A stretch of DNA of 21,749 nucleotides. Origin: an uncultured delta proteobacterium. GTDB lineage: Bacteria > Myxococcota_A > Polyangia > Polyangiales > Polyangiaceae. A program made the translations under genes and the position numbers. How positions within the stretch are numbered: position 1 is the stretch's first letter; every line of letters starts with the position of its first letter. This document shows, in pieces, positions 1-8,263 of this stretch. Location of the stretch: NCBI GenBank assembly GCA_903858055.1, contig CAIOHM010000246.1, forward strand, positions 1-21,749, given 5' to 3'. The notes beneath the pieces are model-generated. The model did no database searches and was not told where the DNA came from. It saw only the letters and a list, made by a program, of their open reading frames with translations.

Positions 1-1
1 C

Positions 2-2344
2 GTGGGCGTCGAGGCCCTCGGCCCCGCCGAGCGGTATTGCGCGGGCACCCTCGCCGCATGCACGGACCCCGCCGCCTTCCGCGCCATGCCAGCCGACGCG
101 CGCCCGAACCTCCGCCTGCTTCCGGGCGTCGGCGAAACGCGGGCCGTGACCGTGATCTACGTGCTTGCCTCGCACGACGAGCCTCGCACGGTCGCCCTCG
201 ACGGCAACGTGCCCCGGCACTGCGTCGAGCTCCGCGGCGCGGGAATTTCCCCTCGAAACGCAGCCCCCGTCTGTGCCCTCGGCGAGCCAATCTTCGTGAC
301 CGTGCCCGCGCACCGTGAGCCCGTCGAGCTCGCGATCGAGACCGAGGGCGTCTTCGACGCGCGTGCCCACAAGCCACGCGTGCACGTGGGCTCGGCGGAG
401 AGCATGCGCAGCTTCGTGGTCACGCAGACGACGCACATCGCCTTCGTGTGCGGGTGGCTCTTGCTCATGGCGGCTTCCGCCGTGAACAGCACGATCATCG
501 GGCGCCTTCGCCGCGCCAGCGCATCGCTCGCCGTGCTCGCGGCGCTCTACGCGCTTCACACGTTCACGAACGCACGCTCCGGCGTCTCGGGCATTGGCCT
601 CTTCGGCGCCGCGATGGACAGGCGGATCGAGCTCGGATCGATGGGCGCCATCATCGCGGCCGGCATCGAGTTTTACGGCGAGCTCGCGCCGCTCACCTGG
701 CGGTCCTTTCGTAAAGCCACGCAGCTCGTCGTGATCGCGCTCGCGCTCGGCAACCTGCTCTTGCCCATGGAACACTTGCCGCTGCTCCTTCGCACGTCGG
801 AGGTCATGGCGCTCGTGTGGGCCGTGATCACCGCGCGCATCCTCGTGGCGTGGCAAGGCGGGCGCCCGTGGCAGGAACGCGCCGTCGTCGCGGCCGGCGT
901 CGTCGCGCTCATCGTCGGCGCGACCATCGACACGGTGCAAGGGCTCCGCGGCTTGCCGATCTTCGGCACGATTGGGCTCACGAGCTACGCGCTCGCCTTC
1001 GAGATCTTCTGCCAGTCGCTGCTCGTCGCCATCGTCAACGCGGAGGCCCACACGCGCGCGGAGCGCCTCGCCGAAGAGACCCTCGAGCAGCGGCGCATCA
1101 TCCTCGAGCAAAACGCCGAGCTTCAGCGCGCCGACTCCCTCAAAGACGCCTTCCTCTCGAACACCACCCACGAGCTGCGAACGCCCGTGCACGGGATCGT
1201 GGGGCTCACCGAGGCCGTGCTCACCCAGGCGAGCGCGCTCGGCGACGACGATCGGAGCCGCCTCGCGATGGTGCTCGCTTCCGGCCGCCGGCTCGCCGCG
1301 CTCATCAACGACATCCTCGATTTCAGCAAGCTGCGTGCGCACACGCTTCGCCTCCGCAAGACGCGCGTGCCCCTGCACGACGCTGCACGCGTGGCCCTCG
1401 CGAGCGTCGAGCCGCTCGCCGCCACGAAGCGCCTCACGCTCCACAACGAGGTGCCTGCGAAGCTCCTCGGTTGGGTCGACGAGAACCGCCTTCAGCAGGT
1501 GCTCGTGAACCTCCTCGGCAACGCGGTGAAGTTCACGGAGGCGGGCCGCATCACGGTGCGCGCGGAGCGTCGCGGCGGGCTCGAGCCGCGCGTCGTGATC
1601 ACCGTGAGCGACACGGGCATTGGAATTCCCGAGGCGATGCAAGCCCGCATTTTCCAGCGTTTCGACCAGGGGAGCGCGGCGATCGCGGAGCGCTTCGGCG
1701 GCACAGGCCTCGGGCTCTCGATCGCGCGCGAGATCGTGCGGCTTCATGGCGGCGACCTCGGCGTGACCTCGCGCGAGGGCGCCGGAGCGACGTTCGCCTT
1801 CGACGTGCAGGAGGCGACGGAGACCCTCGAGGCCGAGCTGGTGCAGCGCGACGCCGACGAGCTCGACGTGGGCGCAGGCAGCCCGCGAGCTCCCGCGTTC
1901 GAGGACGCGCGCGATGCGACCTCCCACCTCCCCCTCGCGCCGAAGCCACGCCCGAGCCCCGCCGAGGCGCGACGGCTCCTCGTTGCGGACGACTCGCCCG
2001 CGAACCTCGAGATCTTGAAGGCGCTCTTGAAGCCTGCGGGCTACGAGCTCGTCTGTGCGCTCGACGGGGACGCCGCGCTCCGCGCCTTCGCGAGCGAAGG
2101 GCCCTTCGACGCCGTGCTGCTCGACGTCATGATGCCGAAGCTCTCGGGGCTCGAGGTGGCGCGGCGCCTACGCGAAACGAACCCGCGCGGCACGCTCCCG
2201 ATCGTGATCCTCTCGGCGAAGAGCCGCGTCGAAGACATCGTGGCGGGCTTCGAGGCCGGCGCGGACGACTACGTGCAGAAGCCGTTCGCCGTGAGCGAGA
2301 TGGTCGCGCGCCTCGAGGCGAAGATCGACGCGCGGCTTCACTGA
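2..2344 (+). CDS. Hybrid 7TM sensor histidine kinase/response regulator (5' partial)
   Basis: This is a membrane sensor that autophosphorylates and passes phosphate to its own receiver domain. The frame is open to the left window edge, so the GTG at base 2 is probably internal and most of the N-terminal sensory domain is missing. About seven hydrophobic segments follow (residues ~147-350), a 7TMR-DISM-like layout. A short coiled coil (~350-380) leads to a HisKA box with H390 in 'THELRTP', then a HATPase domain with N-box 'NLLGNAVKF', 'DTGIGI' and 'GTGLGLSI'. A linker rich in Pro and charged residues leads to a C-terminal receiver with acceptor D708 in 'LLDVMMP' and the conserved Lys in 'QKPF'. 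All catalytic motifs look intact. No DNA-binding output domain is present, so signal leaves by phosphotransfer or protein contact. The target is not evident from the neighbours. I am very sure of the class and cannot infer the ligand. Confidence 0.93.
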   Translation: MGVEALGPAERYCAGTLAACTDPAAFRAMPADARPNLRLLPGVGETRAVTVIYVLASHDEPRTVALDGNVPRHCVELRGAGISPRNAAPVCALGEPIFVTVPAHREPVELAIETEGVFDARAHKPRVHVGSAESMRSFVVTQTTHIAFVCGWLLLMAASAVNSTIIGRLRRASASLAVLAALYALHTFTNARSGVSGIGLFGAAMDRRIELGSMGAIIAAGIEFYGELAPLTWRSFRKATQLVVIALALGNLLLPMEHLPLLLRTSEVMALVWAVITARILVAWQGGRPWQERAVVAAGVVALIVGATIDTVQGLRGLPIFGTIGLTSYALAFEIFCQSLLVAIVNAEAHTRAERLAEETLEQRRIILEQNAELQRADSLKDAFLSNTTHELRTPVHGIVGLTEAVLTQASALGDDDRSRLAMVLASGRRLAALINDILDFSKLRAHTLRLRKTRVPLHDAARVALASVEPLAATKRLTLHNEVPAKLLGWVDENRLQQVLVNLLGNAVKFTEAGRITVRAERRGGLEPRVVITVSDTGIGIPEAMQARIFQRFDQGSAAIAERFGGTGLGLSIAREIVRLHGGDLGVTSREGAGATFAFDVQEATETLEAELVQRDADELDVGAGSPRAPAFEDARDATSHLPLAPKPRPSPAEARRLLVADDSPANLEILKALLKPAGYELVCALDGDAALRAFASEGPFDAVLLDVMMPKLSGLEVARRLRETNPRGTLPIVILSAKSRVEDIVAGFEAGADDYVQKPFAVSEMVARLEAKIDARLH

Positions 2345-2391
2345 CCGTACGCCCGCGGTCCGCGTTCGGCGAAAAGCTCGCGTCAGGGCTT

Positions 2392-2410
2392 CACAACGCA
2401 CCGCGTTGTG
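2392..2410. repeat. Perfect inverted repeat just before the aminotransferase start
   Basis: CACAACGC and GCGTTGTG form perfect 8-bp arms around a 3-nt loop (ACC), ending 15 nt before the ATG at 2426. There is no T-run after it, so it does not look like an intrinsic terminator for the upstream kinase gene. It could be a repressor operator or an mRNA hairpin over the ribosome-binding region of the aminotransferase. Its role is inference. Confidence 0.5.
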
Positions 2411-2425
2411 CGACACTGCACCGCC

Positions 2426-3652
2426 ATGAGCCTCTCCCCCTTCCTCCACCCCTTCGCTCGCCCCGCTGCTCCGCCGGAGGCCTTCATTCGCTTCGTGCGC
2501 GGCGAGGGCGCGTGCGTATGGGACGAGAGCGGCAAGCGCTACATCGACGCCATGGCGAGCCTCTGGTACGCGGCCGCCGGCCACGGCCGCGCCGAGATCG
2601 CCGAGGCCATTCGCGCGCAGGCGAGCACCCTCGCCGCCTACCAGTGCTTCGATCGGTTCACGAACACGCCGGCAGAAGAGCTCGCCGCGAAGGTCGCCTC
2701 GATCGCTCCTATGCAGAATGCACGCATCTTCTTCGCGAGCGGCGGCAGCGAGAGCGTCGACACGGCGATCAAGCTCGCGCGCGTGACGTCGCACATCGCG
2801 GGCAAGCCAGGAAAAACGCTCATCATCAGCCGTGAGCCGAGCTACCACGGCGTCGCCTACGGCGGCCTCACGGCCACGGGCCTGCCGCCGAACCACGAGG
2901 GCTTCGGGCCCTTGCTCCCGGACGTCGTGCGCGTTCCGAAAGACGACCTCGGCGCCATCGACGCGATCCTCGACCGCGAGGGTGACCGGGTCGCGGCGAT
3001 TCTCACGGAGCCGATCATCGGCGCGGGCGGCGTCTTCCCGCCGCAAGAGGGCTACCTGAAGGGCCTGCGCGAGCGCTGCGATCGCGTGGGCGCGTGGCTC
3101 GTCTTCGACGAGGTCATCTGCGGCTACGGGCGCCTCGGCACTTGGTTCGGTGCGCAGCACTTCGGCGTCGAGCCCGACATGATCACCTTCGCGAAGGCGA
3201 TCACGAGCGGGTACCAGCCGCTCGGCGGCGTGATCGTCGGGCCGAAGGTTCGCGAGGTGCTCGAGAGCCAACCGGCGTTCATCTTCCGGCACGGGTACAC
3301 GTACAGCGGGCACCCCACGGCGTGCGCGGCGGGCCTCGCGAACCTCGCCATCATGGAGCGAGAGGGCCTCGTCGAGCGCGCCAAGCACATGGGCGCGCGG
3401 CTCGAGGCGGGGCTCCGCTCGCTGGTCGACGGCGAGAAGGTCGCGCACCTGCGCGGCGGCGTCGCGGTGTGGGCGCTCGGCCTCACGCCCGCGTGCGACG
3501 CGATGAAGCTCCGCGAGGCGATGCTCACCGAAGGCGTCATCAGCCGCCCGATCGGCCCGGCCACGGTGGCGTTCTGCCCGCCGCTCGTCACGACGGACGC
3601 GGAGGTCGACGAAATCATCGCAGGCACGAAGCGCGCCCTCGCCAAGGTGTAG
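2426..3652 (+). CDS. Class III PLP-dependent aminotransferase
   Basis: This is a fold-type I, class III transaminase, which moves an amino group from an omega-amino acid or amine donor to a keto acid (typically pyruvate or 2-oxoglutarate) using pyridoxal phosphate in the cytoplasm. Visible motifs are 'FFASGGSESVDTAIKLAR' (cofactor phosphate region), 'SYHG', 'EPIIGAGGV', 'VFDEVICGYGRLG' (Asp contacting the PLP ring nitrogen) and 'TFAKAITSGYQPLGG', whose Lys (residue 257 from this start) should form the Schiff base. The length of 408 aa is slightly short for the class (often 420-460). An in-frame GTG at 2408 would add six residues, but it lies inside the inverted repeat, so the ATG is preferred. 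It resembles beta-alanine/taurine:pyruvate-type enzymes more than ornithine or glutamate-semialdehyde enzymes. The substrate cannot be fixed from sequence alone. It sits alone on this strand, and its 3' end converges on the VF530-like gene. Confidence 0.93.
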   Translation: MSLSPFLHPFARPAAPPEAFIRFVRGEGACVWDESGKRYIDAMASLWYAAAGHGRAEIAEAIRAQASTLAAYQCFDRFTNTPAEELAAKVASIAPMQNARIFFASGGSESVDTAIKLARVTSHIAGKPGKTLIISREPSYHGVAYGGLTATGLPPNHEGFGPLLPDVVRVPKDDLGAIDAILDREGDRVAAILTEPIIGAGGVFPPQEGYLKGLRERCDRVGAWLVFDEVICGYGRLGTWFGAQHFGVEPDMITFAKAITSGYQPLGGVIVGPKVREVLESQPAFIFRHGYTYSGHPTACAAGLANLAIMEREGLVERAKHMGARLEAGLRSLVDGEKVAHLRGGVAVWALGLTPACDAMKLREAMLTEGVISRPIGPATVAFCPPLVTTDAEVDEIIAGTKRALAKV

Positions 3653-3693
3653 CCTGCACGCATCGCGCACGACGCCGCACGGGCGGACGAGGT

Positions 3694-3939
3694 CTACACG
3701 CCTCGGGCCGCCCGAGCCTTTTCCCGGAGCATGAAGAGGTAGAGGCTCTCGACCTTTTCGCGCGCCCACGGCGTGCGCCTTAGGAATTTCAGGCTCGAGC
3801 TCACGCTCGGGTTCTCCTGAAAGCAGCGGATGTTCACGAGGTGCCCGAGCTCCTCCCAGCCGTAGTGAGCCTCGAGCTCGTTCACCACGCGCTCGAGCGT
3901 GATGCCGTGGAGGGGATTGCGTGGCTGCTCGGCGCTCAT
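3694..3939 (-). CDS. VF530/DUF2132-family small protein
   Basis: This 81-aa protein matches the VF530 (DUF2132) family as I know it: 'NPLHGITLE', 'HYGWEELG', 'IRCF..NPSV.SSLKFLR.TPWAREKVE.LY'. Family members are about 70-80 aa, so the gene is full length. They have been annotated as putative DNA-binding proteins from structural work on VF530, but the cellular role is not established. Its ATG overlaps the TGA of the upstream minus-strand gene in an ATGA tetramer (3936-3939), which points to translational coupling. No Shine-Dalgarno sequence is visible before it, consistent with coupling. The C-terminal tail 'REKARAARGV' is basic. Confidence 0.88.
   Translation of the reverse strand: MSAEQPRNPLHGITLERVVNELEAHYGWEELGHLVNIRCFQENPSVSSSLKFLRRTPWAREKVESLYLFMLREKARAARGV
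3702..3722 (+). terminator. Candidate intrinsic terminator after the aminotransferase
   Basis: CTCGGG and CCCGAG arms (3702-3707 and 3711-3716) with a 3-nt loop make a 6-bp, GC-rich hairpin followed by CC and four T residues, about 50 nt after the aminotransferase stop. It overlaps the last codons of the convergent VF530-like gene. The T-run is short, so confidence is moderate. Confidence 0.4.
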
Positions 3940-4151
3940 CGGAGGAGGTGCTCGCTCACCCGCGCCTCCGCGCTCGTGCGGAGGAGGGAGACGAGGGGGT
4001 CTTCCTGCGGCACATCGTGGAGCGAGGCAAGGACTTCCTCGAAGCGGCCGCGTTCCAGCGCGTCGATCGCGGCCTGGCAGTCGACGCCCGCGCCCCCTGC
4101 AGGCAGCACGTCGAAGACCGTAGCAGGCTGGCCCGAATCGAAGACGCGCAC
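3936..4151 (-). CDS. Small unknown protein, translationally coupled to the VF530-like gene
   Basis: This 71-codon frame starts at a GTG, and an in-frame TAA lies ten codons upstream of it. It ends in an ATGA overlap with the VF530-like start. Third codon positions are strongly G/C, as expected for a real gene here. The protein has a short beta-like N-terminus ('MRVFDSGQPATVFDVLPAGG') followed by a probable acidic helix ('AIDALERGRFEEVLASLHDV'). I recognise no family. The coupling supports a gene working with the VF530-like protein. A non-GTG start further upstream cannot be excluded. No signal peptide or membrane segment is seen. Confidence 0.6.
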   Translation of the reverse strand: MRVFDSGQPATVFDVLPAGGAGVDCQAAIDALERGRFEEVLASLHDVPQEDPLVSLLRTSAEARVSEHLLR

Positions 4152-4370
4152 GGTGCCGATGCGGCGTGCGCGGGCAGGCCGTTACGCCCGCGCGCGGTGC
4201 GCAGAAGGCAAGGCAATCACACCACGCGAACGCGACGTCCCGGGCGCCCGTCTCGGCTTGCGACCGCGAAGCGCGTGGGTAACGGAGTCACGCTGACCTT
4301 CGAGGTCGTCGTGCAGCAAGCAGCAGACATGCTGTTCCACGGTTTGCGCTCGCCCCACCAAAACACACCG

Positions 4371-4393
4371 CTGCGCAACATGTACTGCGCAAC
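4371..4393. repeat. Direct repeat of CTGCGCAAC upstream of the kinase
   Basis: CTGCGCAAC occurs at 4371-4379 and again at 4385-4393, a 14-bp period. The core TGCGCAA matches half-sites upstream of several sigma-54-type promoters elsewhere in the window. It may be a regulator binding site, which is inference. Confidence 0.45.
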
Positions 4394-4485
4394 CATGCCA
4401 CGCGTGACAATCGGCGGTCCTTCGCGAATTCTCGAACGAAGCCAATCCCAACACGTCGGAGTCCTTCGCACCGATGTAAAGCGGG

Positions 4486-4511
4486 TGTGCACTTTACTTG
4501 TGCAATGCACA
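4486..4511. repeat. TGTGCA/TGCACA inverted repeats upstream of the kinase
   Basis: TGTGCA lies at 4486-4491, and a 13-bp odd-centred palindrome, TGTGCAATGCACA, lies at 4499-4511, about 115 bp before the kinase ATG. A palindrome of this size is expected a few times by chance in 21 kb. Its position and its similarity to the other TTGCRC/GYGCAA sites are what make it of interest. Confidence 0.45.
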
Positions 4512-4624
4512 TTTGTTTTCACATCACGCGTTCGGTTTCGTCGCGCCAGCGGGGCGCGCCTGCATCGCGCGCCGATCCATGCTGGACCTAACCGCCCTTC
4601 GTGAGCCACCATGGCGACGATCCC

Positions 4625-7408
4625 ATGTCCCTTCAGGTCGGCGAACGAATCGAGAAATACGAGATCTTGGCACACCTCGGCGCAGGCGGCATGGGCGAGG
4701 TATACCGCGCTCTCGACGTTGTGCTTCACCGCCAAGTGGCCCTAAAGATTCTCCACGCCGAGGGGCACGGCGGTGGTTCGCTCAACACCGAGGGCGCCGC
4801 TGCGATGGTGAAAGAGGCGCGCGCCGCGGCCGCGCTTGACCACCCAAACGTGGTGTCGATCTTCGACGTCGGGCAGAGCACCGTAGCCCGCGCGACCGAG
4901 CCGGTTGCCTACCTCGCGATGGAACTCATTCGGGGAGCGCCGCTCCGTGAGCGACTCGGAGATGCCAACGTGACCGTGCGCGAGCGCGTTCGTTGGCTGG
5001 GGGACGTCGCGCGGGCACTCGCGGCTGCACATCGGGCGGGCCTGGTGCATCGAGACATCAAGCCCGAGAACGTGATGATTCGCGACGACGGCATCGTTAA
5101 GGTGCTCGATTTCGGCATCGCCAAGAGGCTCTCCGGCGCAGATCCGACGATGGCAACTGCCGCGTCGAGCGCCCCGTCGCGGGCCACGGAGGGGCTCATC
5201 GTCGGCACGCCGTATTACATGGCGCCGGAGCAAATGCGTGGAGAAGACCTCGACGGGCGTTGCGACCAATTCGCTTGGGGCGTCATGGCGTACGAGGTAC
5301 TCACGGGTACGCCACCGTGGAGCCTCGGAGCATCGAGCATTCAGCTCATCACCGAGATTTTGACGAAGGCCCCAGGAGCGCTCGCGGTCTCGGTTGGCCC
5401 GGTTGACATCGATGACTTCGCGTGGGGATCGCTCTCGAGCATCGTCCTTCGCTGCATGGAGAAAAGCAGGGACTCACGCTTCGTTTCGATGACTGCCGTG
5501 GTTGAGGCCCTCTCGCTGCAGGTGCTGCCGATCATGAGCCAGCCCTTCCTCGATGACCCGAGCAGCGAACGCTTCTCCATGCCTCCGCCCGCCGTCAGCA
5601 GCCGCCGCGGCGTCGTGAGCGTCAATACAGACGATGGTTGGGGTCACACGGCTGGAGTGGACTCTTCTCAACTCGCACGCCTCGCTGCCGCGGGAGCAAT
5701 CGACGCGCCGGTTCGAGATCCCCTCCAAGGCGGCTTCTCGGCGCCGCCGCCGAGCGTCGACGTCGACGCATTTGAGCCCACCGTCCCGCCACCCGCAAAC
5801 CAGCCCTCGCAGGCTCCGAGCAAGCTGCGCCGATCGTCGTTCGCGGCCATCGTGACCATGGGCGTGGTCGCGGTCGTCGGGGTCGGCGTCGCCTCGTGGC
5901 GTGCGCGTGGAACGTCCCCCTCCGTATCGGAGGCGCCGATGGCTCCGTCGGCCATGTGTGCCTCGAACGCCGCATGCGTGCAACTGGCTAACGGCAAGCC
6001 GTCACGCTGCGACCGGGTCTCGGGCTCGTGCAAGGTGCTCGAAACGGACCGATGTAAAGCGCATGCGGATCCCGAAGACCTAGCCGCCGAGCACGTCGTG
6101 TGGCTCGGCATGCTGAACCCGCTCAGTGGCAACGACGCGAAGGCGTTCGGTCTCAACGCGCGGGCAGCGTTCGACCTCGCACGGCAAGAGTTTGCTCGTG
6201 TTGTCGGCCCCGAGGCGCGCGCCCCCGGATCGACCATGCCCACGTTCGGCATCGTCGCGTGCGACGACACAGCGGATGCCAAAGACTCCGCGAAGCATCT
6301 CGTCGAGAACGTCGGGGCGGCCGCCGTCGTGGGCTTCGGACGCAGCAGCGAAATGCTGGACTTCGCGCCGACGATCTTCACTCCCGGAGGAGCCATTGCG
6401 TTGAGCTCCGGAAACTTGAATCCCCTCATCGGGCGTATGGCGGTCGCGAAGGGGCAGCCCCGCATGACCTACCGCACCATCTACAGCCTCTCGGGTGCCG
6501 TGCCTGCGCTCGCGAGCTTCTTCGAGCGCGAGCTCGAGGCGCGCGCTCGCAAGGAGCTCCGTGTGAGCGCAAAGGCACCGCTCAAGCTCGCGTTCGTGCG
6601 CAGCGACGCCGCGTGGGACCAGGCGCTGAGCGACGTGCTCTACGAGGCTTTCCGACTCAACGGGAAGTCGCTCTTCGAGAACGACAAGGCCTATCAGGAG
6701 GTTGTTTGCCAGGGTCTATGCCCGGACGTCACGCCGGTCGTGAAGCGACTCGAAGACTTCGAACCGGACGTAATCTTCACGACCATGCTGAGCGCGGAGC
6801 AGGCGTACAAGCAGCTCCTCCCGCGATGGCGGAAACAAAAGCGCATCCCATTCTATTTGACGCCGCTCGTCGTTCCGCCATGGCTCGTCGAGGCTGCGGG
6901 AACCGACGAGACGATGCGCCGCCGAATCTTTGGCGTGAGCTCGGCCAACCGCACCGACGAGAACATGCGCTTCACGAACCTCTTCAACTCGGCATTTCCG
7001 CCCGAGAAGAGCGGAGGTAACCCGGTGACTCTTGGCTCAGCGCCAAACACCACCTACGACGCGTTCTATGCGCTCGCCCTCGCCGCGCTCGCGACGAAGC
7101 AACCCGAGCCGAAGGGGCCTGCGATCGCCGAGAAGTTCGCGCTCCTCGCCGCGGAGGGAGCGGACTTTTCCGTGGGTCCAGCGCGTCTTCGCGAAATGGT
7201 CGACCTACTCCGCGAGGGCAAGCCGGTGCGCCTACGCGGAGCGACTGGCGTGGTGACCTTCGACCCCGCGACCGGCGACATGCCCGCCGACCTCACGATC
7301 CAGTGCATCGACACGGACCTCAAGGGAAGAGCGATCGTCGCGAAAGACTCCGGGCTCGTTTACCGACACGCGCTCAAGCGGCTCGTTGGCAGCATGGACT
7401 GCCCCTGA
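4625..7408 (+). CDS. Transmembrane Ser/Thr protein kinase fused to an ABC-type substrate-binding domain
   Basis: The cytoplasmic half is a Hanks-type kinase (residues ~10-290): P-loop 'GAGGMGEVYRA', K41 in 'VALK', catalytic D144 in 'HRDIKPEN', D162-F-G, and 'APEQ'. All key residues are present. A Pro/Ser-rich linker (~290-403) leads to one membrane segment (~404-424, 'IVTMGVVAVVGVGVASW'). Outside there is a Cys-containing neck ('CASNAAC...C...C...C') and then a ~430-residue Peripla_BP_6-like domain beginning 'VVWLGMLNPLSGNDA'. Periplasmic ligand binding presumably controls the kinase; in the parent family the ligands are amino acids and similar small molecules. Bifunctional kinase/substrate-binding proteins are known from myxobacteria. 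The ATG at 4625 is chosen because the kinase domain begins a few residues later. An in-frame GTG at 4601 would add eight residues, and neither start has a good Shine-Dalgarno sequence. Confidence 0.92.
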   Translation: MSLQVGERIEKYEILAHLGAGGMGEVYRALDVVLHRQVALKILHAEGHGGGSLNTEGAAAMVKEARAAAALDHPNVVSIFDVGQSTVARATEPVAYLAMELIRGAPLRERLGDANVTVRERVRWLGDVARALAAAHRAGLVHRDIKPENVMIRDDGIVKVLDFGIAKRLSGADPTMATAASSAPSRATEGLIVGTPYYMAPEQMRGEDLDGRCDQFAWGVMAYEVLTGTPPWSLGASSIQLITEILTKAPGALAVSVGPVDIDDFAWGSLSSIVLRCMEKSRDSRFVSMTAVVEALSLQVLPIMSQPFLDDPSSERFSMPPPAVSSRRGVVSVNTDDGWGHTAGVDSSQLARLAAAGAIDAPVRDPLQGGFSAPPPSVDVDAFEPTVPPPANQPSQAPSKLRRSSFAAIVTMGVVAVVGVGVASWRARGTSPSVSEAPMAPSAMCASNAACVQLANGKPSRCDRVSGSCKVLETDRCKAHADPEDLAAEHVVWLGMLNPLSGNDAKAFGLNARAAFDLARQEFARVVGPEARAPGSTMPTFGIVACDDTADAKDSAKHLVENVGAAAVVGFGRSSEMLDFAPTIFTPGGAIALSSGNLNPLIGRMAVAKGQPRMTYRTIYSLSGAVPALASFFERELEARARKELRVSAKAPLKLAFVRSDAAWDQALSDVLYEAFRLNGKSLFENDKAYQEVVCQGLCPDVTPVVKRLEDFEPDVIFTTMLSAEQAYKQLLPRWRKQKRIPFYLTPLVVPPWLVEAAGTDETMRRRIFGVSSANRTDENMRFTNLFNSAFPPEKSGGNPVTLGSAPNTTYDAFYALALAALATKQPEPKGPAIAEKFALLAAEGADFSVGPARLREMVDLLREGKPVRLRGATGVVTFDPATGDMPADLTIQCIDTDLKGRAIVAKDSGLVYRHALKRLVGSMDCP

Positions 7409-7415
7409 TGTCGCC

Positions 7416-7430
7416 TGGCACGTGAATTGC
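7416..7430 (+). promoter_or_regulatory. Sigma-54 (-24/-12) promoter for the PilZ gene
   Basis: TGGCACG, four bases, then TTGC is an exact match to the classical sigma-54 consensus with GG-N10-GC spacing. The predicted transcription start is near 7442, about 40 nt before the GTG of the PilZ gene and eight bases or more after the kinase stop. It overlaps an inverted repeat (CTGGCA/TGCCAG, 7415-7433). No clear TTGCRC-type enhancer is seen in the upstream kinase coding sequence. Confidence 0.75.
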
Positions 7431-7480
7431 CAGCCGCTCCACACCTCGCTGCATCAAGCGCGGGTTCAAGAGGGTAAACG

Positions 7481-8251
7481 GTGGCGCCAATGATTTTGAG
7501 CATGAAGTTTTCACGGCCGTTGACTGTGCAATTGATCGCGCTCGCGTACCTCCTGAGTCCGCTCGCCAATGTGTTGCAGGCGTCGGCCGCGAGCGGACAC
7601 GACACGGACACGGTGCTTGGCCGGGCCTTGATGGGCTTCGGTCTCGCGGGTACCGCGCTCGTGCTTGGCGGGCCCCTCGCGGGCATCGGGCTTTACTCGG
7701 GGCAGCGCTGGGGCTTTCTCGTCTTCTTCTTGCACTCGTTCGGGTTGCTCGCCGACAGCGGAGTCAAACTCGCCGAGGGTTCTTTCGCGTACCGTTCGGG
7801 AATTCTGCTCGTCGACCTCGCCGTGTTCACCGCGATCGCGCTCGTGCTTCGAGAAGACATCCGCGCGCCTTTTCTCTCGCCTGCACAACGCGGTTGGCGC
7901 ATGGGCCAGCGTATCCCGGTAAGCGGTGCGGCGCGTGTGGCGGTTGAATCCACCGACGGCCCGATCGCTCGCGCGCCGCGTGCGCCGGTCACGGGCGAAG
8001 CGAGCGTGTCGGTCGACGGCCTCGCTGTCGCCGTGACCCTCGTAAACATCTCGCGTACGGGGATGCTCGTACGCTGGCCGGGCTCGCTACCCGCGGTGGG
8101 CCTCGTCGGGCGCGTGGACATCCCTGAGGCGAAGGCTTCGTTCCGCATTCGCGTCGTGCGCGTTACGGAGGACGGGGCTGGGCTCGCGTTCGTCGACGCG
8201 GATCCGCGCGCGACCGAAGCCGCCATGATCGTGCTCGTTGATCGCCGCTAG
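7481..8251 (+). CDS. Four-TM membrane protein with C-terminal PilZ-like domain
   Basis: This is a probable c-di-GMP receptor in the inner membrane. The N-terminal half has about four hydrophobic segments (residues ~12-34, 47-72, 77-95, 104-123). The cytoplasmic C-terminal half carries R140-x-x-x-R144 ('RMGQR') and N189-x-S-x-x-G194 ('NISRTG'). These match the RxxxR and (D/N)xSxxG motifs that bind c-di-GMP in PilZ domains. The spacing between them (~45 residues) is longer than usual, so binding is likely but not certain. Starts at GTG 7481, ATG 7490 or ATG 7502 are all possible; the first is used here. The gene follows the exact sigma-54 element at 7416, so it is probably expressed separately from the kinase upstream and switched on by a sigma-54 activator. 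Confidence 0.78.
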   Translation: MAPMILSMKFSRPLTVQLIALAYLLSPLANVLQASAASGHDTDTVLGRALMGFGLAGTALVLGGPLAGIGLYSGQRWGFLVFFLHSFGLLADSGVKLAEGSFAYRSGILLVDLAVFTAIALVLREDIRAPFLSPAQRGWRMGQRIPVSGAARVAVESTDGPIARAPRAPVTGEASVSVDGLAVAVTLVNISRTGMLVRWPGSLPAVGLVGRVDIPEAKASFRIRVVRVTEDGAGLAFVDADPRATEAAMIVLVDRR

Positions 8252-8263
8252 CGGCCTGCCGAA

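Larger units (their letters stand above)
4152..4624. other. Divergent intergenic region upstream of the receptor kinase
   Basis: This is about 470 bp between the minus-strand pair and the kinase gene. No convincing gene is seen. It must hold divergent promoters. Its 3' half (about 4420-4540) is more AT-rich than its surroundings and carries the TGCGCAA/TGTGCA repeats listed separately. I find no GG-N10-GC sigma-54 element here on the plus strand, so the kinase is probably transcribed from another promoter type. Confidence 0.5.

Noticed and set aside
2168..3769. Long minus-strand frame opposite the aminotransferase (533 codons)
   Set aside because: It is a shadow of a clear plus-strand gene with intact catalytic motifs; the translation is low-complexity and Arg/Ala-rich. 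Long antisense frames are expected at this GC content.
7415..7433. CTGGCA/TGCCAG hairpin as a terminator for the kinase gene
   Set aside because: Six-bp arms with a 7-nt loop and no T-run. The sequence is better explained by the sigma-54 promoter it overlaps.
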